From contig CANQNP010000008.1 of assembly GCA_947625235.1 (NCBI GenBank), positions 1-43,448 on the forward strand: a stretch of DNA of 43,448 nucleotides, written 5' to 3'. Under the pieces are notes generated by a model. The model searched no databases. It saw only the letters and a list, made by a program, of their open reading frames with translations, and was not told where the DNA came from. How positions within the stretch are numbered: the stretch's first letter is position 1; every line of letters begins with the position of its first letter. Of this stretch, positions 43,170 to 43,448 are shown piece after piece. The DNA comes from an uncultured Atopobiaceae bacterium (GTDB lineage Bacteria > Actinomycetota > Coriobacteriia > Coriobacteriales > Atopobiaceae). The translations under genes were made by a program, and so were the position numbers.

Positions 43170-43448
43170 TTAGTGCGCGAACATCGCCTGGAAGATCGGG
43201 ACGAGCCAGATCCAGAGGATCGACGTGACCGCGAAGCCCGCGGTGGACACCGCCACCGAGCTCGCCCCTTCTTGGACGTAGATGTTGTATCTCGCGGAGA
43301 TGATGATGCCCGAGAACGCAGGCGGCAGGGCGACGGCCATGATGAGCATGCCGAGCTTGTCGCCGTCGTTCGCCATGCCGAAGATGAGGCCGGCGGCCAG
43401 GATGACGGCGGGCGTGAGGATCAGGCGGAAGAACGTGTTCCAGATGGT
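43170..43448 (-). CDS. AEC-family (auxin efflux carrier/malate permease) transporter, 3' end only
   Basis: The frame is open to the right edge of the window, giving the last 92 residues. Three hydrophobic segments are visible, beginning FRLILTPAVILAAGLIFG and continuing LIMAVALPPAFSGIIISARYN and a final helix before MFAH. The RLILTPA and ALPPA segments are typical of the C-terminal end of AEC transporters, which move organic acids such as malate or lactate. An internal ATG at 43376 is not the real start. The N-terminal part lies outside the window. Confidence 0.75.
   Translation of the reverse strand, partial: TIWNTFFRLILTPAVILAAGLIFGMANDGDKLGMLIMAVALPPAFSGIIISARYNIYVQEGASSVAVSTAGFAVTSILWIWLVPIFQAMFAH

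Overview
The window is mostly very GC-rich DNA with dense, short-spaced genes on both strands. It looks like a chromosomal piece of a high-GC Gram-positive gut anaerobe, most probably a coriobacterium (class Coriobacteriia). That placement rests on overall gene style, the short repeats built around GGGACGGTTCTTTTGTC, and the serine, methionine-transport and glycosidase gene sets; it is an inference, since there is no rRNA or other marker. The first ~2.58 kb is visibly AT-richer and reads as the end of an acquired island.

Layout. 1-2.6 kb: 3' part of a DEAH helicase with a C-terminal DUF3427-type region, and a convergent NUDIX hydrolase. 2.6-4.2 kb: a beheaded gene remnant, five 17-bp repeats at an exact 23-bp period, and a DUF4143-type ATPase. 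4.3-15.4 kb: a mirror-image sugar locus, esterase-glycosidase-LacI on + facing glycosidase-esterase-RpiB-epimerase on -, with LacI-type operators at three promoters. 15.7-21.7 kb: ThrE-like exporter, MFS transporter, zinc-ribbon membrane protein and a secreted VWA-plus-lipase fusion. 21.8-26.3 kb: SDR oxidoreductase, then serC-serA-DUF1015. 26.4-31.6 kb: membrane protein, phasin-like protein, ABC1/UbiB kinase-like protein and GH13 alpha-glucosidase. 31.7-33.7 kb: two-component system. 33.9-37.0 kb: glmU-prs-pth. 37.2 kb: tRNA-Gln(TTG). 37.4-41.4 kb: ArsR regulator and methionine ABC transporter with two MetQ lipoproteins. 41.5-43.4 kb: ClC-type channel and the 3' end of an AEC-family transporter.

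The most striking item is in the 266-bp gap between the two metQ genes (38711-38980). A promoter is followed by a 23-codon ORF with five Met codons in its first nine, then by three mutually exclusive RNA pairings ending in an intrinsic terminator. This has the full logic of a methionine-codon transcription attenuator for metQ-metN-metI, whereas SAM riboswitches or Met T-boxes are the usual solution in Gram-positive bacteria. The MetN here also lacks the C-terminal methionine-sensing domain, so control may have shifted from transporter activity to transcription.

A second notable item is a ~118-bp near-palindrome present twice (5619-5736 and 41413-41531), each abutting a stop codon. The two copies differ at several positions by compensatory base-pair changes, so the hairpin itself appears to be maintained.
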